Source: Emticicia sp. 21SJ11W-3 (GTDB taxonomy: Bacteria > Bacteroidota > Bacteroidia > Cytophagales > Spirosomataceae). Taken from it: a stretch of DNA of 64,000 bases. Position 1 is the first letter of the stretch. Every line of letters starts with the position of its first letter. The stretch lies in the NCBI RefSeq assembly GCF_024138715.1, contig NZ_CP092074.1, positions 1,178,001 to 1,242,000 of the forward strand, read 5' to 3'. A program made the translations under genes and the position numbers. Below, one piece after another: positions 53,198-61,460 of this stretch. A model generated the notes under the pieces. It was not told where the DNA came from. It did no database searches and was given only the letters and a program-made list of their open reading frames with translations.

Positions 53198-53803
53198 TCA
53201 GTCAATTGCAATGCTTTCTACTCCTTTTTCAAAAGCTGTTTCTTTTATACCATCAAATCTCAGGCCTTCAACTCTTACAAAGGTAACATCTGTAATCCCC
53301 AGAAGGCCCAATAAGAATTTCAGATACGGACTCACATAATCAAACGATTTAAATTCACCTTCAGAATAAACACCGCTTGAAGAAATGGCAATATAGGCCT
53401 TTTTGTTCTTCAAAAAGCCTTCCGGTCTGCCTTCTTCGTTATATCTGAAAGTAATTCCGGGTCTTACGATGTGGTCTAAATAAGCCTTCAACGTAGAAGG
53501 AATGGCAAAGTTATAGAAAGGGGCACCAATGACGTAAATATCGGCTTCCTGCATTTCAGCAATGGCTTCGTTAGATATTTTAATAGCATTTGCCTGGTCA
53601 GCAGAATGGTTTTCGGCAGGGGTAAACCATGCACCGATTTGTAGCTGATCAAGATGTGGAAATGCCTTGGTTGTCAGGTTTCTTTCCTTTACACTAATGT
53701 TAGTATACTTGTCTTTAATCTTGTCAATAATAGCGTTGCTGAGTTTTTTACTAATCGATTCTTCGCCTTGCGGGCTTGATATAATGTGAAGTACTTTTTT
53801 CAT
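53198..53803 (-). CDS. azoR: FMN-dependent NADH azoreductase/quinone reductase
   Basis: 201 aa from ATG at 53803 (MKKVLHIISSPQGEESISKKLS). Flavodoxin-fold enzyme: the FMN-binding loop HIISSPQGEES, then ADIYVIGAPFYNFAIPSTLKAYLDHIVRPGITF and KAYIAISSSGVYSEG. Reduces azo dyes and quinones with NADH, thereby limiting redox cycling. It is divergent from an HxlR regulator over a 40-bp perfect palindrome, which is the classic arrangement for HxlR or MarR control of azoreductases. In-frame sequence upstream to 53884 is not part of the family. Confidence 0.92.
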   Translation of the reverse strand: MKKVLHIISSPQGEESISKKLSNAIIDKIKDKYTNISVKERNLTTKAFPHLDQLQIGAWFTPAENHSADQANAIKISNEAIAEMQEADIYVIGAPFYNFAIPSTLKAYLDHIVRPGITFRYNEEGRPEGFLKNKKAYIAISSSGVYSEGEFKSFDYVSPYLKFLLGLLGITDVTFVRVEGLRFDGIKETAFEKGVESIAID

Positions 53804-53841
53804 GATTTTCTTTTTGATGTTTAAGATTTTTTTTGATGTCG

Positions 53842-53849
53842 CAAACTTA
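53842..53849 (-). promoter_or_regulatory. Promoter -7 box of azoR
   Basis: TAAGTTTG on the minus strand, exact TAnnTTTG match; the palindrome at 53874-53913 lies just upstream over the -33 region. Confidence 0.6.
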
Positions 53850-53851
53850 TG

Positions 53852-53859
53852 TATATTTG
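53852..53859 (+). promoter_or_regulatory. Promoter -7 box of the HxlR gene
   Basis: TATATTTG on the plus strand, exact match. The expected transcription start is near 53866, so the palindrome lies in the leader just after it. Confidence 0.6.
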
Positions 53860-53873
53860 CTAATAAAAAGTTA

Positions 53874-53913
53874 GTAGTAAACAAAAGGTTAGTACTAACC
53901 TTTTGTTTACTAC
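53874..53913. promoter_or_regulatory. Perfect 40-bp palindrome shared by azoR and its HxlR gene
   Basis: GTAGTAAACAAAAGGTTAGT is followed directly by its exact reverse complement, with no spacer. It covers the upstream edge of the azoR promoter and the start of the HxlR transcript, so one bound protein could control both. The core AGTACT is flanked by the AACC/GGTT arms. Confidence 0.85.
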
Positions 53914-53923
53914 GTCAAGCAAA

Positions 53924-54295
53924 ATGGGGGAATCATCAGACAGAAGACCGGTTTTTACCGAAGTACAATGCAACAAGCATTTGTCGGCAACAGAAGATGC
54001 TTTGTATGTAATTGGCGGTAAATGGACCTTACGCGTAATGATTGCTATACTAAGCGGACAAACGCGTTTCAATGAATTGCAACGCACCTTAAATGGTATA
54101 TCAGCAAGGGTGCTTTCAGGCGAGCTGAAAGATTTGGAAATAAACGGCTTAGTTAAAAGAGTAGTTCATGCTGGCCAAAAACCCGTGGTGGTAGAGTATG
54201 TGTCTACAGAGTATAGCGCAACACTAAAAGGCATTATTGCCTGTTTGGCAGATTGGGGTACACAACACAAAAAGAAGATTACTTCTGAAAAGTAA
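53924..54295 (+). CDS. HxlR-family transcriptional regulator
   Basis: 123 aa from ATG at 53924; a TTG at 53903 would lie inside the palindrome and is unlikely. Winged helix with CNKHLSATEDALYVIGGKWTLRVMIAILSG, RFNELQRTLNGISARVLSGELKDLEINGLVKR and VEYVSTEYSATLKGIIACLADW. The Cys at the start of CNKH is the typical redox or thiol-reactive residue. Divergent from azoR across the palindrome, thus expected to respond to quinone or diamide-type stress. Confidence 0.92.
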   Translation: MGESSDRRPVFTEVQCNKHLSATEDALYVIGGKWTLRVMIAILSGQTRFNELQRTLNGISARVLSGELKDLEINGLVKRVVHAGQKPVVVEYVSTEYSATLKGIIACLADWGTQHKKKITSEK

Positions 54296-54310
54296 TGTTT
54301 TATAGCAGCA

Positions 54311-54340
54311 AATCGGTACCAATGGGTTTGGATACCGATT
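54311..54340 (+). terminator. Weak terminator after the HxlR gene
   Basis: Perfect eight-base stem AATCGGTA / TACCGATT with a 14-base loop; followed by TATGAG, no T-run. Confidence 0.4.
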
Positions 54341-54361
54341 TATGAGTGGAGTTTCTCTTCT

Positions 54362-54484
54362 TTATTCGCTCTTCAATACATTAACAGGGTTACTCTGTGC
54401 GGCTTTCATGGTTTGCGAGCCTATCATCATTATCGCAATAAGCAATACAGCCAGCAAACCAATAAACAATTCAGTAAATTCATT
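54362..54484 (-). pseudogene. C-terminal remnant of an FtsX/MacB-type ABC permease
   Basis: On the minus strand a frame bounded by a stop at each end reads NEFTELFIGLLAVLLIA followed by IMMIGSQTMKAAQSNPVNVLKSE. The last membrane helix and the terminal KAAxxNPVxxLKxE motif are those at the very end of FtsX/MacB-type permeases. There is no start codon and the sequence before the remnant has no similarity to such proteins, so about 95 percent of the gene has been lost. It lies between the HxlR gene and the IS630-like fragment. Confidence 0.78.
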
Positions 54485-54721
54485 TTATCTGGCGTTTATA
54501 TTTTTTTGTTAATGTTTATAGCACAACCGGATTGCCTGAACAGGTAGTTTAAGCGCTTCAAAATAATTTTCATAATTTCCACAGCGTTATTAAATCTTTT
54601 GTCGTCTTCCATTTTAGAGACACTCTACACCCAGGCATTGGTTAAATTGAGTTATTTGCCTGCCAAGAATGAAGGTCAGATATCGAAAAAGCTATTCATT
54701 ATTAATTTAAACGTTTTGCTT

Positions 54722-55024
54722 ATGAGGTATGTAAGGAAAATAACTCCTGAACAGGTTAAGCATCTGCGCGAAGTTTCAAGGCATAGTAGAAACTACCGTG
54801 AGCGCGAACGAGCCAAAGCAATACTTTTAAGTTTTAAAGGATACAATGTTACTACCTTGTCTGACATCTTTGAGGTAAGCAGGGCAACGATAACCAATTG
54901 GTTAGATGCCTGGGAAGAACGAGGTATTCAAGCACTGAAAGACTTGCCAAAACAATCACATAATGTTCCTTTGGTTGAAGTAAACAATAGTGGGCTGGGA
55001 GCCAAGGAGCTTGTTTATCAATAA
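54722..55024 (+). mobile_element. IS630-family transposase N-terminal fragment
   Basis: 100 aa from ATG at 54722. It has the helix-turn-helix part of IS630-type transposases: KITPEQVKHLREVSRHSRNYRERERAKAILLSFKGYNVTTLSDIF, VSRATITNWLDAWEERGIQALKDLP. The catalytic DDE domain, normally another 200 residues, is missing; the frame ends in VNNSGLGAKELVYQ and a terminator follows. It may be a truncated insertion sequence or a stand-alone helix-turn-helix gene. No terminal inverted repeats were found. Confidence 0.72.
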
Positions 55025-55062
55025 CGAAAACTTTTTGAAACAAATCTACTTCTATTTTTATG

Positions 55063-55096
55063 AAAGTTTGTCTCTTCTGGGGGCAAACTTTTTTTG
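55063..55096 (+). terminator. Terminator after the IS630-like fragment
   Basis: Stem AAAGTTTG / CAAACTTT with a 13-base loop and a long T tail. Confidence 0.8.
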
Positions 55097-55202
55097 TTTC
55101 CGGCCAGAGTAAAATTGAGAAATTGGATTGGTTTGTGTATAAAAAAAGAAGATATTTACCTGTGAATTGTATCACGATTTTGTAAATCGTTAGAGATAAA
55201 CT

Positions 55203-57350
55203 ATGAAGCCGGATTTTTCGAACATAAAGCTTTTTGAAAAAAAAGAAGAAGTAAAGGATGCTAAAACCGATGAGGCGGCGCCTGTTTTCAAAACAGCAGA
55301 AGGGATTCCCGTAAAGCCTCTTATTACGGCTAAAGATATTGCTCAGGCAGAACACCTGCGTTTTTCTGCAGGTTTACCCCCTTATTTAAGAGGGCCTTAT
55401 AGCACTATGTATGTTATGCAACCCTGGACAATCCGTCAGTATGCCGGTTTTTCAACGGCTGAAGAATCGAACGCGTTTTATTGCAGAAATCTGGCCGCCG
55501 GGCAAAAAGGGCTCTCGGTTGCATTTGACCTGGCAACCCATCGCGGTTACGATTCTGACCACCCCCGCGTGGTAGGAGACGTAGGCAAAGCCGGTGTAGC
55601 CATAGACTCTGTTGAAGATATGAAGATTCTCTTCGATCAGATTCCGCTTAACGAAATGTCAGTATCTATGACCATGAACGGCGCAGTGCTGCCAATTATG
55701 GCCTTTTATATTGTAGCAGCTGAAGAACAAGGCGTAGCACCTGCACAACTTTCAGGAACCATCCAGAACGACATTCTGAAAGAATTCATGGTGCGTAATA
55801 CCTACATATATCCACCAGAATTTTCAATGCGCATAGTAGGAGATATTTTCTCTTACACCTCCCGGCTTATGCCCAGGTTTAATTCAATCTCTATATCGGG
55901 CTATCATATTCATGAGGCGGGGGCTCCGGCGCATCTGGAGCTGGCCTATACCCTGGCTGATGGGCTGGAGTATATCAGAACCGGAATAGCAGCCGGTATG
56001 GATATTGATGATTTTGCCCCCAGGCTTTCGTTCTTCTGGGGTATAGGCATGAACCATTTTATGGAAATTGCCAAAATGAGAGCAGGACGATTGCTGTGGG
56101 CTAAAATTGTGAAACAGTTTAATCCTAAAAATGCTAAATCGCTGGCTTTAAGAACGCATTGCCAGACCTCGGGCTGGTCGCTTACCGAACAAGATCCATA
56201 CAATAATGTAGCCCGCACCACTATTGAGGCAATGGCTGCTGCTTTAGGGCACACGCAATCATTACATACCAATTCGCTGGATGAGGCCATTGCCTTGCCT
56301 ACCGATTTTTCGGCACGCATTGCCCGGAATACGCAATTGTTTATTCAGCATGAAACCGAGATTTGCCGCGTGGTTGACCCCTGGGGCGGCTCCTATTATG
56401 TAGAGTATCTAACCAAAGAACTGGTAGAAAAAGCCTGGGCTTTAATAGAAGAAGTTGAACAGCTGGGTGGCATGACCAAAGCCATTGAAACGGGCTTGCC
56501 TAAAATGCGTATTGAAGAAGCTGCCGCACGTAAACAGGCGCGAATTGACTCAGCGAAAGATATAATAGTTGGGGTGAATAAGTATAAGACTACCACCGAA
56601 ACAAAAATTGAGCTGCTTGAGGTTGATAATCAGGATGTACGCAGAAAGCAGATTGAAAGGCTTGAAAAAATTAAAGCCGAGCGAAACAATGAAGAAGTTG
56701 AGCGAATTTTAAACAAAATAACTGAGGTAACAGCGCATGCCAGCGGCTCATTTGATGATAATCTGCTGGCAATTGCCGTTGAAGCTGCGCGTAGGCGGGC
56801 TACCCTTGGAGAGATATCTTATGCTATGGAAAAGATTGCAGGGCGCCACAAGGCAACTATCCGCTCTATTTCAGGTGTGTATCAGTCTGAGGTTTCAGAC
56901 GATGAAAACTTCAGGATTGCTAAAGAAATGGCAGATAAATTTGCTGAATTAGAAGGCAGAAGGCCACGAATTATGGTTGCCAAAATGGGTCAGGATGGCC
57001 ACGACCGCGGCGCCAAAGTAATTGCCACCAGTTTTGCTGATTTAGGTTTTGATGTAGACATCGGGCCGCTTTTTCAGACCCCCGAAGAAACGGCCAGGCA
57101 GGCAGTTGAAAATGATGTACACATTGTAGGTGCATCAAGCCTGGCAGCAGGTCATAAAACCCTGGTGCCACAGTTAATTGAAGAGCTGAAAAAGCTGGGC
57201 CGTGGAGACATCATGGTTATTGCAGGTGGAGTGATTCCGCCGCAGGACTACCAGTTTCTGTACGATGCCGGTGTAAAAGGTGTATTTGGCCCGGGTACGG
57301 TAATTTCAATTGCCGCACAAAAGATATTGAAAGAGTTGATGGGGGAGTAG
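55203..57350 (+). CDS. scpA: Methylmalonyl-CoA mutase, large (catalytic) subunit
   Basis: 715 aa B12-dependent enzyme interconverting methylmalonyl-CoA and succinyl-CoA. The barrel shows [56 protein letters not shown] and [13 protein letters not shown]; the C-terminal cobalamin-binding domain has D598-G-H600 in [20 protein letters not shown], with H600 the axial ligand. The small subunit, when separate, is normally next to this gene; it is absent here. Length fits the catalytic chain. A short hairpin, ACGATTT-TGT-AAATCGT (55174-55190), precedes the start. Convergent with the TolC-like gene 15 bases after the stop. Confidence 0.94.
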   Translation: MKPDFSNIKLFEKKEEVKDAKTDEAAPVFKTAEGIPVKPLITAKDIAQAEHLRFSAGLPPYLRGPYSTMYVMQPWTIRQYAGFSTAEESNAFYCRNLAAGQKGLSVAFDLATHRGYDSDHPRVVGDVGKAGVAIDSVEDMKILFDQIPLNEMSVSMTMNGAVLPIMAFYIVAAEEQGVAPAQLSGTIQNDILKEFMVRNTYIYPPEFSMRIVGDIFSYTSRLMPRFNSISISGYHIHEAGAPAHLELAYTLADGLEYIRTGIAAGMDIDDFAPRLSFFWGIGMNHFMEIAKMRAGRLLWAKIVKQFNPKNAKSLALRTHCQTSGWSLTEQDPYNNVARTTIEAMAAALGHTQSLHTNSLDEAIALPTDFSARIARNTQLFIQHETEICRVVDPWGGSYYVEYLTKELVEKAWALIEEVEQLGGMTKAIETGLPKMRIEEAAARKQARIDSAKDIIVGVNKYKTTTETKIELLEVDNQDVRRKQIERLEKIKAERNNEEVERILNKITEVTAHASGSFDDNLLAIAVEAARRRATLGEISYAMEKIAGRHKATIRSISGVYQSEVSDDENFRIAKEMADKFAELEGRRPRIMVAKMGQDGHDRGAKVIATSFADLGFDVDIGPLFQTPEETARQAVENDVHIVGASSLAAGHKTLVPQLIEELKKLGRGDIMVIAGGVIPPQDYQFLYDAGVKGVFGPGTVISIAAQKILKELMGE

Positions 57351-57365
57351 GAATTGCTCATTTTT

Positions 57366-58670
57366 CTACAAATTCCCACTAGCCTTCTTATATCTTACAC
57401 TAGCTATCAGAAAGTTATAAATGCTCGAGAGATACTGGGTTTCGGCGTTTTGAAGCGCGTATTCAGTATTTTTAAGGTCTGAAAGCAATATAACGCCTTT
57501 TTCGAAACGAAACTTATCAGTTTCCAGAATCCTGTGTGCCAGGTCAATATTTTTACGGGCTTCTTCCAGATTCAATTTCGATTGCTGCAAGGTATTCCAG
57601 GTGCTTTTTGATTCATAACTGAAATCGTTTCTCAGCCGCTCGGCATTCAAAACATTTATTTGCTGCCTTACCCTGAAGTCGTTAGCGGTTAATCTCGCCT
57701 GCCGACCGTCAAAAATAGGCACATTGGCTCTGATACCGATATAATTGGCCGGGAACCAGGTGTTTTTTTCAAACGGATTAAGGGTTTCAGATAATTGGAA
57801 ATACGAGTAATTGCCATAAACCGAAACCATCGGCCTGTTACGGGCCAGTTGCTTTTGTGCATTCAGTTCATTCAAATGCCTGCTCAATTGTTCTGCCTTT
57901 ATTTCAGCCCGGTTTTCTATGTTCAATTGCCCCTGCACAACTTGCGAATAGCCAAATATGGCTTGCAGGTCTTCACCAGGCTCTACCGTTTCAGAAGTAT
58001 TCAGCTGGTATTGCAATGCTATCAGGCTAAGGTCATAGTCTTGCTGATTCTTGGTTTGTGCCAATTGGGCGTTGCTGGCATCCAGTTCAAGTTTGTCCAG
58101 GTCATTTTTCAGAATAGCTCCCTGATCAAAACGCGCTTTGCCTACTTCCAGATAACTTTTAGCTCTCTCTAAAGCCAAAACCGACAGATTTAGCCGCTCT
58201 TTTGCAAATACACAATTATAATAAGCTTCAGTAATAGCCTGTTTCAGATTCACCCTTAATTGCTCCAGATTATTCTTCTGTGCATCCAGTTGTGTATTAT
58301 TCAGTTGAAGGTCAATTTTTCTGTTGGCATCATATACCTTCTGTTCTGCCTGCACCAGAAACGAATTATTAAAGGGTCGGCCAAGTCTTACCTCTGTCTG
58401 GGTTTCTGCAGAACCGGGCAGGGCAAAGGGTAAAATAGTAGTTTGTAACTGGGTATTCCAACGGATATCCGCATTACCGCTTATCTGTGGCAGCCATCTG
58501 GCTTTTATCTTTTCATTTTCAGTGCCGGCTACCTGAATATTCAGATTCTGAGCCTTTAGTTCCAGGCGGTTCGCTAACCCTTTCTGTACGGCTTCATTCA
58601 GGCTAATCTTTTGGGCAAGGGCGTTTCCTGTGGCAAAGCAGAATATAAAAGCGTAAATAGTCGGTTTCAT
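57366..58670 (-). CDS. TolC-family outer-membrane efflux protein
   Basis: 434 aa. Signal peptide MKPTIYAFIFCFATGNALAQ, then the two repeats of long helices characteristic of TolC-type channels: KISLNEAVQKGLANRLELKAQNLNIQ near the start, QAITEAYYNCVFAKERLNLSVLALERAKSYLEVGKARFDQGAILKNDL, and RILETDKFRFEKGVILLSDLKNTEYALQNAETQYLSSIYNFL at the end. It would form the outer-membrane exit of an efflux or secretion pump, but no pump or adaptor gene is adjacent on this strand. Own -7 box at 58686-58693. Confidence 0.92.
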   Translation of the reverse strand: MKPTIYAFIFCFATGNALAQKISLNEAVQKGLANRLELKAQNLNIQVAGTENEKIKARWLPQISGNADIRWNTQLQTTILPFALPGSAETQTEVRLGRPFNNSFLVQAEQKVYDANRKIDLQLNNTQLDAQKNNLEQLRVNLKQAITEAYYNCVFAKERLNLSVLALERAKSYLEVGKARFDQGAILKNDLDKLELDASNAQLAQTKNQQDYDLSLIALQYQLNTSETVEPGEDLQAIFGYSQVVQGQLNIENRAEIKAEQLSRHLNELNAQKQLARNRPMVSVYGNYSYFQLSETLNPFEKNTWFPANYIGIRANVPIFDGRQARLTANDFRVRQQINVLNAERLRNDFSYESKSTWNTLQQSKLNLEEARKNIDLAHRILETDKFRFEKGVILLSDLKNTEYALQNAETQYLSSIYNFLIASVRYKKASGNL

Positions 58671-58685
58671 AGATCAATTTTTTTT

Positions 58686-58693
58686 CAAAAGTA
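58686..58693 (-). promoter_or_regulatory. Promoter -7 box of the TolC-like gene
   Basis: TACTTTTG on the minus strand, exact match, with the expected start a few bases before the ATG at 58670. Confidence 0.55.
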
Positions 58694-58966
58694 AATACAT
58701 ATAAAAAAGCTGGCGTATTTATTTTGATAAGACGGAAAAAAAGTGGCATTAAACTTATGTATGACAATATAATCAAAATAAACATAAAGGTTGCTGTTAT
58801 TGATTTGTGTTGTTGTAAAATGTTCATTGATAGGTTCTTATCTCTCTTAACGAATCATTAACAAATGGCTGATAAACTTTGAGCCTGTAATTCTCATCTA
58901 AGAATCAAATAACAAAAACAAAGATTCAATCATAAAACAAGAAGAATTAATAACCCGATTTTTACT

Positions 58967-59371
58967 ATGAGAAAGTTAATGTTTGTAGCAATGTTGGTGG
59001 CTGGAGCCATCTCTGCTAATGCGCAAAGAGGATATGACAGACCCGGCCGTTTTGATAATGGTTATGACAGAATAGACAGCTACCAGCGTGAGGCCCGCCG
59101 CCAGATTGCTTTTGGTATTGAAGGCGGCAGAATTACCTCTAATGAAGCCAAACGTTTGCTGAGAGAGGCAGAAAGAATTGAAATGAAAGAGAACAGATTT
59201 AAACGTGATGGAAGACTGGATGGCTTTGAACGCCGCGAATTAGCGCAGGACCTGGCCATGCTGAACAACTGGATAGCTCGCGAAAAAAGAGACAGAGATC
59301 GTATAACCTATGATGAATATAGCCGTGGCTATGCAGGAGGCAGATACCACGACCGCTATGGAAGATATTAG
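58967..59371 (+). CDS. Small basic secreted protein, 134 aa
   Basis: Signal peptide MRKLMFVAMLVAGAISANAQ, then a mature region very rich in Arg, Asp, Tyr and Gly (RGYDRPGRFDNGYDRIDSYQREARRQ). A central helical part has EGGRITSNEAKRLLREAERIEMKENRFKRDGRLDGFERRELAQDL, resembling small periplasmic proteins with internal EF-hand-like or four-helix patterns, though no named family is claimed. The C-terminal segment SRGYAGGRYHDRYGRY is unstructured. A strong terminator follows, so it is a single-gene unit. Confidence 0.78.
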   Translation: MRKLMFVAMLVAGAISANAQRGYDRPGRFDNGYDRIDSYQREARRQIAFGIEGGRITSNEAKRLLREAERIEMKENRFKRDGRLDGFERRELAQDLAMLNNWIAREKRDRDRITYDEYSRGYAGGRYHDRYGRY

Positions 59372-59408
59372 TAAATGAGTTTTATTAATAATGCTTTTTC
59401 GTAATAAC

Positions 59409-59445
59409 AGGGTGAGGCCTTTGGCCTTGCCCTTTGTTTTTTTGG
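59409..59445 (+). terminator. Terminator after the small secreted protein gene
   Basis: Eleven-base stem AGGGTGAGGCC / GGCCTTGCCCT (two G-U pairs), three-base loop, then TTGTTTTTTT. Confidence 0.88.
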
Positions 59446-59546
59446 TTTTTGCCCGTTGATAAATTTATAGAAATAGTGCTCTTTTTTTTGTCAGACAATT
59501 GCCAGAGATATGTAACTTGCGAACCGATATTTTAAGTACAAATTGT

Positions 59547-60422
59547 ATGATAACCATTCAGAACGAAATCTTAAGTGCCACCATCAATCCTAAAGGAGCT
59601 GAGTTGGTAAGTTTAATAGATAAACCTACAAATACCGAGTATATGTGGTCTGCCGACCCTAAATACTGGGGTAAGTCGTCTCCGGTATTGTTTCCTGTTA
59701 TCGGGTCATTAAAAGGCAATTCTTTTATTTATGATAATAAGGAATATGCTCTGCCAAGGCATGGCTTTGCGCGCGACAGGGTATTTGAAATCGAAAAACT
59801 ATCAGAAAGCAGTGTGGTGTTTCTGTTGACTGATGATGATTCTTCTTTACAGGTTTTTCCATTCACTTTTGAGCTGCGTTTGCATTATTCAGCAGAAGCC
59901 AATCAGTTAAAACTGAAGTATGAAGTAAAAAATACTGGCAATAGTGCTATGTTTTTTTCTATTGGAGGTCATCCGGCTTTTAAGGTCCCTTTTGCAGAAG
60001 GTACAACCTATAATGATTATTTCTTAGAATTTAACAAGGTTGAAGATTTGAAAAAATGGCCTTTGGATAAAGATGGGTTGATAGAATCAGAGCCGGAAAC
60101 AATTGCGGGCGATTCAGGTATCCTGCCATTAACTAAAGAATTATTTTATCAGGATGCTCTGGTATTTAAACATTTACAGTCTGACTCCGTTACACTTAAA
60201 TCAGCCAAAACTGATAACCAGCTTAAATTCCATTTTGAAGGATTCCCTTTTCTGGGTATCTGGGCAGCTAAAGATGCCGATTTCGTTTGTATTGAGCCCT
60301 GGTGTGGCATTGCAGACAGCGTTGCTCATAATCGGAATCTGGAAGAAAAAGAAGGAATTAACGCACTGGCGCCAACAGAAACCTTTGAAAGAACCTGGAA
60401 GGTTGAGATTGGGAATGAGTGA
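59547..60422 (+). CDS. Aldose 1-epimerase family protein (LacX-like)
   Basis: 291 aa from ATG at 59547. Galactose mutarotase-like fold: NEILSATINPKGAELVSLIDK, YMWSADPKYWGKSSPVLFPVIG, the Arg-His motif in YALPRHGFARDR, and FSIGGHPAFKVPF with the catalytic-type His. This subgroup acts on unknown sugars (it is not a classical GalM). The stop codon is the start of an octamer repeat (60417-60496), which does not change the protein. A frame extension to 59499 is not supported. Confidence 0.88.
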   Translation: MITIQNEILSATINPKGAELVSLIDKPTNTEYMWSADPKYWGKSSPVLFPVIGSLKGNSFIYDNKEYALPRHGFARDRVFEIEKLSESSVVFLLTDDDSSLQVFPFTFELRLHYSAEANQLKLKYEVKNTGNSAMFFSIGGHPAFKVPFAEGTTYNDYFLEFNKVEDLKKWPLDKDGLIESEPETIAGDSGILPLTKELFYQDALVFKHLQSDSVTLKSAKTDNQLKFHFEGFPFLGIWAAKDADFVCIEPWCGIADSVAHNRNLEEKEGINALAPTETFERTWKVEIGNE

Positions 60423-60496
60423 TTGAGTGATTGAGTGAATGAGTGAATGAGTGAATGAGTTAATTAGTGATTTAGTGAGTTAGTGAATGAATTATT
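60417..60496 (+). repeat. Octamer tandem repeat, left array (about ten units)
   Basis: Units GAGTGATT, GAGTGATT, GAGTGAAT three times, GAGTTAAT, TAGTGATT, TAGTGAGT, TAGTGAAT and GAATTATT, period eight. The first unit overlaps the stop codon of the epimerase gene. Inverted counterpart at 60584-60639. Confidence 0.9.
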
Positions 60497-60583
60497 GCTC
60501 TTACAATTAGAAATTAGAATAATTGAGTATCTGAGTTGCGCCTCTTATTCACTAACCAGCTCTTAGACCCAAAATATAACAAC

Positions 60584-60639
60584 CACTCAATCACTAATTC
60601 ACTCAATCACTAACTCACTCAATTGCTCATTCACTAAAT
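60584..60639 (-). repeat. Octamer tandem repeat, right array (seven units, inverted)
   Basis: CACTCAAT, CACTAATT, CACTCAAT, CACTAACT, CACTCAAT, TGCTCATT, CACTAAAT, period eight and complementary to the left array, so the two could pair across the 87 bases between them. Ends just upstream of the promoter of the next gene. Confidence 0.9.
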
Positions 60640-60657
60640 CCGTATACAATAAAATCC

Positions 60658-60665
60658 TATCTTTG
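60658..60665 (+). promoter_or_regulatory. Promoter -7 box of the hydrolase gene
   Basis: TATCTTTG, exact match, directly after the right octamer array, so that array occupies the position of the -33 element; ATG at 60696. Confidence 0.6.
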
Positions 60666-60695
60666 CCGCCGGATAGATTAAATGATTACCATCAG

Positions 60696-61460
60696 ATGAA
60701 ACTTTTCTTTAGAAAAACAGGCGAAGGACAGCCTGTCTTGATACTACATGGCGTTTTTGGTTCGTCAGATAATTGGTTTACCATCAGTAAAATGATAGCC
60801 GATAAAGGCTTTGCTGTGTATGCCCTCGATGCCCGCAATCATGGTCAGTCGCCACGAAGTGAAGATTTTAGTTATGAACTGATGGCCCAGGACTTGAATG
60901 AGTTCATTGACGACCACCAACTGGATAAACCAATTATTATAGGTCATTCAATGGGTGGCAAAACCGTGATGCATTTTGCCATGCAGCATGAGGGGAAATT
61001 CAGTAAATTAATCGTTGTTGACATTGCCCCCAAGTTCTATCCGTCGCATCATGGCCACATCATTCAGGGGTTAAATTCTATTGATTTAGACAAACTCACT
61101 AACAGAAAAGAAGCAGAGTTACAGTTAGACAGATACGTTACCAGCGTTGGTGAACGTCAGTTTCTTTTGAAGAACCTTTACCGGAATGAAATGGGCAAGT
61201 TCGACTGGCGCATTAATCTGCCGGTGTTAAGTAAAGAGATATACCAGATAGGCGGAGATTTTACCGATACTCACGAAATCTCAGAACCCGTACTATTTAT
61301 GCGGGGTAGTGAGTCTGGCTATATCTACGATGAAGATATACCTGCCATTAAGAAGATTTTTCCGAATGCCGTGGTAGAGACCATCGAAGGAGCCAGCCAC
61401 TGGATTCAAGCTGATAAACCTAATGAGTTTGTAGAGGCCGTGGTTCAATTTATTGGCTAA
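60696..61460 (+). CDS. Alpha/beta hydrolase (YbfF-like esterase family)
   Basis: 254 aa from ATG at 60696; a TTG at 60663 overlaps the -7 box and is not the start. QPVLILHGVFGSSDNWF (oxyanion region), LDARNHGQSPRSEDFSYELMAQDL, nucleophile elbow in GHSMGGKTVMHFAM, and the C-terminal His in GASHWIQADKP. The segments match the esterase YbfF / abhydrolase family. It ends in convergent overlap of four bases with the crtI gene. Substrate unknown. Confidence 0.9.
   Translation: MKLFFRKTGEGQPVLILHGVFGSSDNWFTISKMIADKGFAVYALDARNHGQSPRSEDFSYELMAQDLNEFIDDHQLDKPIIIGHSMGGKTVMHFAMQHEGKFSKLIVVDIAPKFYPSHHGHIIQGLNSIDLDKLTNRKEAELQLDRYVTSVGERQFLLKNLYRNEMGKFDWRINLPVLSKEIYQIGGDFTDTHEISEPVLFMRGSESGYIYDEDIPAIKKIFPNAVVETIEGASHWIQADKPNEFVEAVVQFIG

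Noticed and set aside
55174-55190. Cobalamin riboswitch before methylmalonyl-CoA mutase
   Set aside because: Only a short hairpin is present; the leader is far too short for a B12 riboswitch.
60417-60639. Octamer arrays considered as CRISPR
   Set aside because: Units are 8 bp without unique spacers, contain internal variation, and no cas gene is present.
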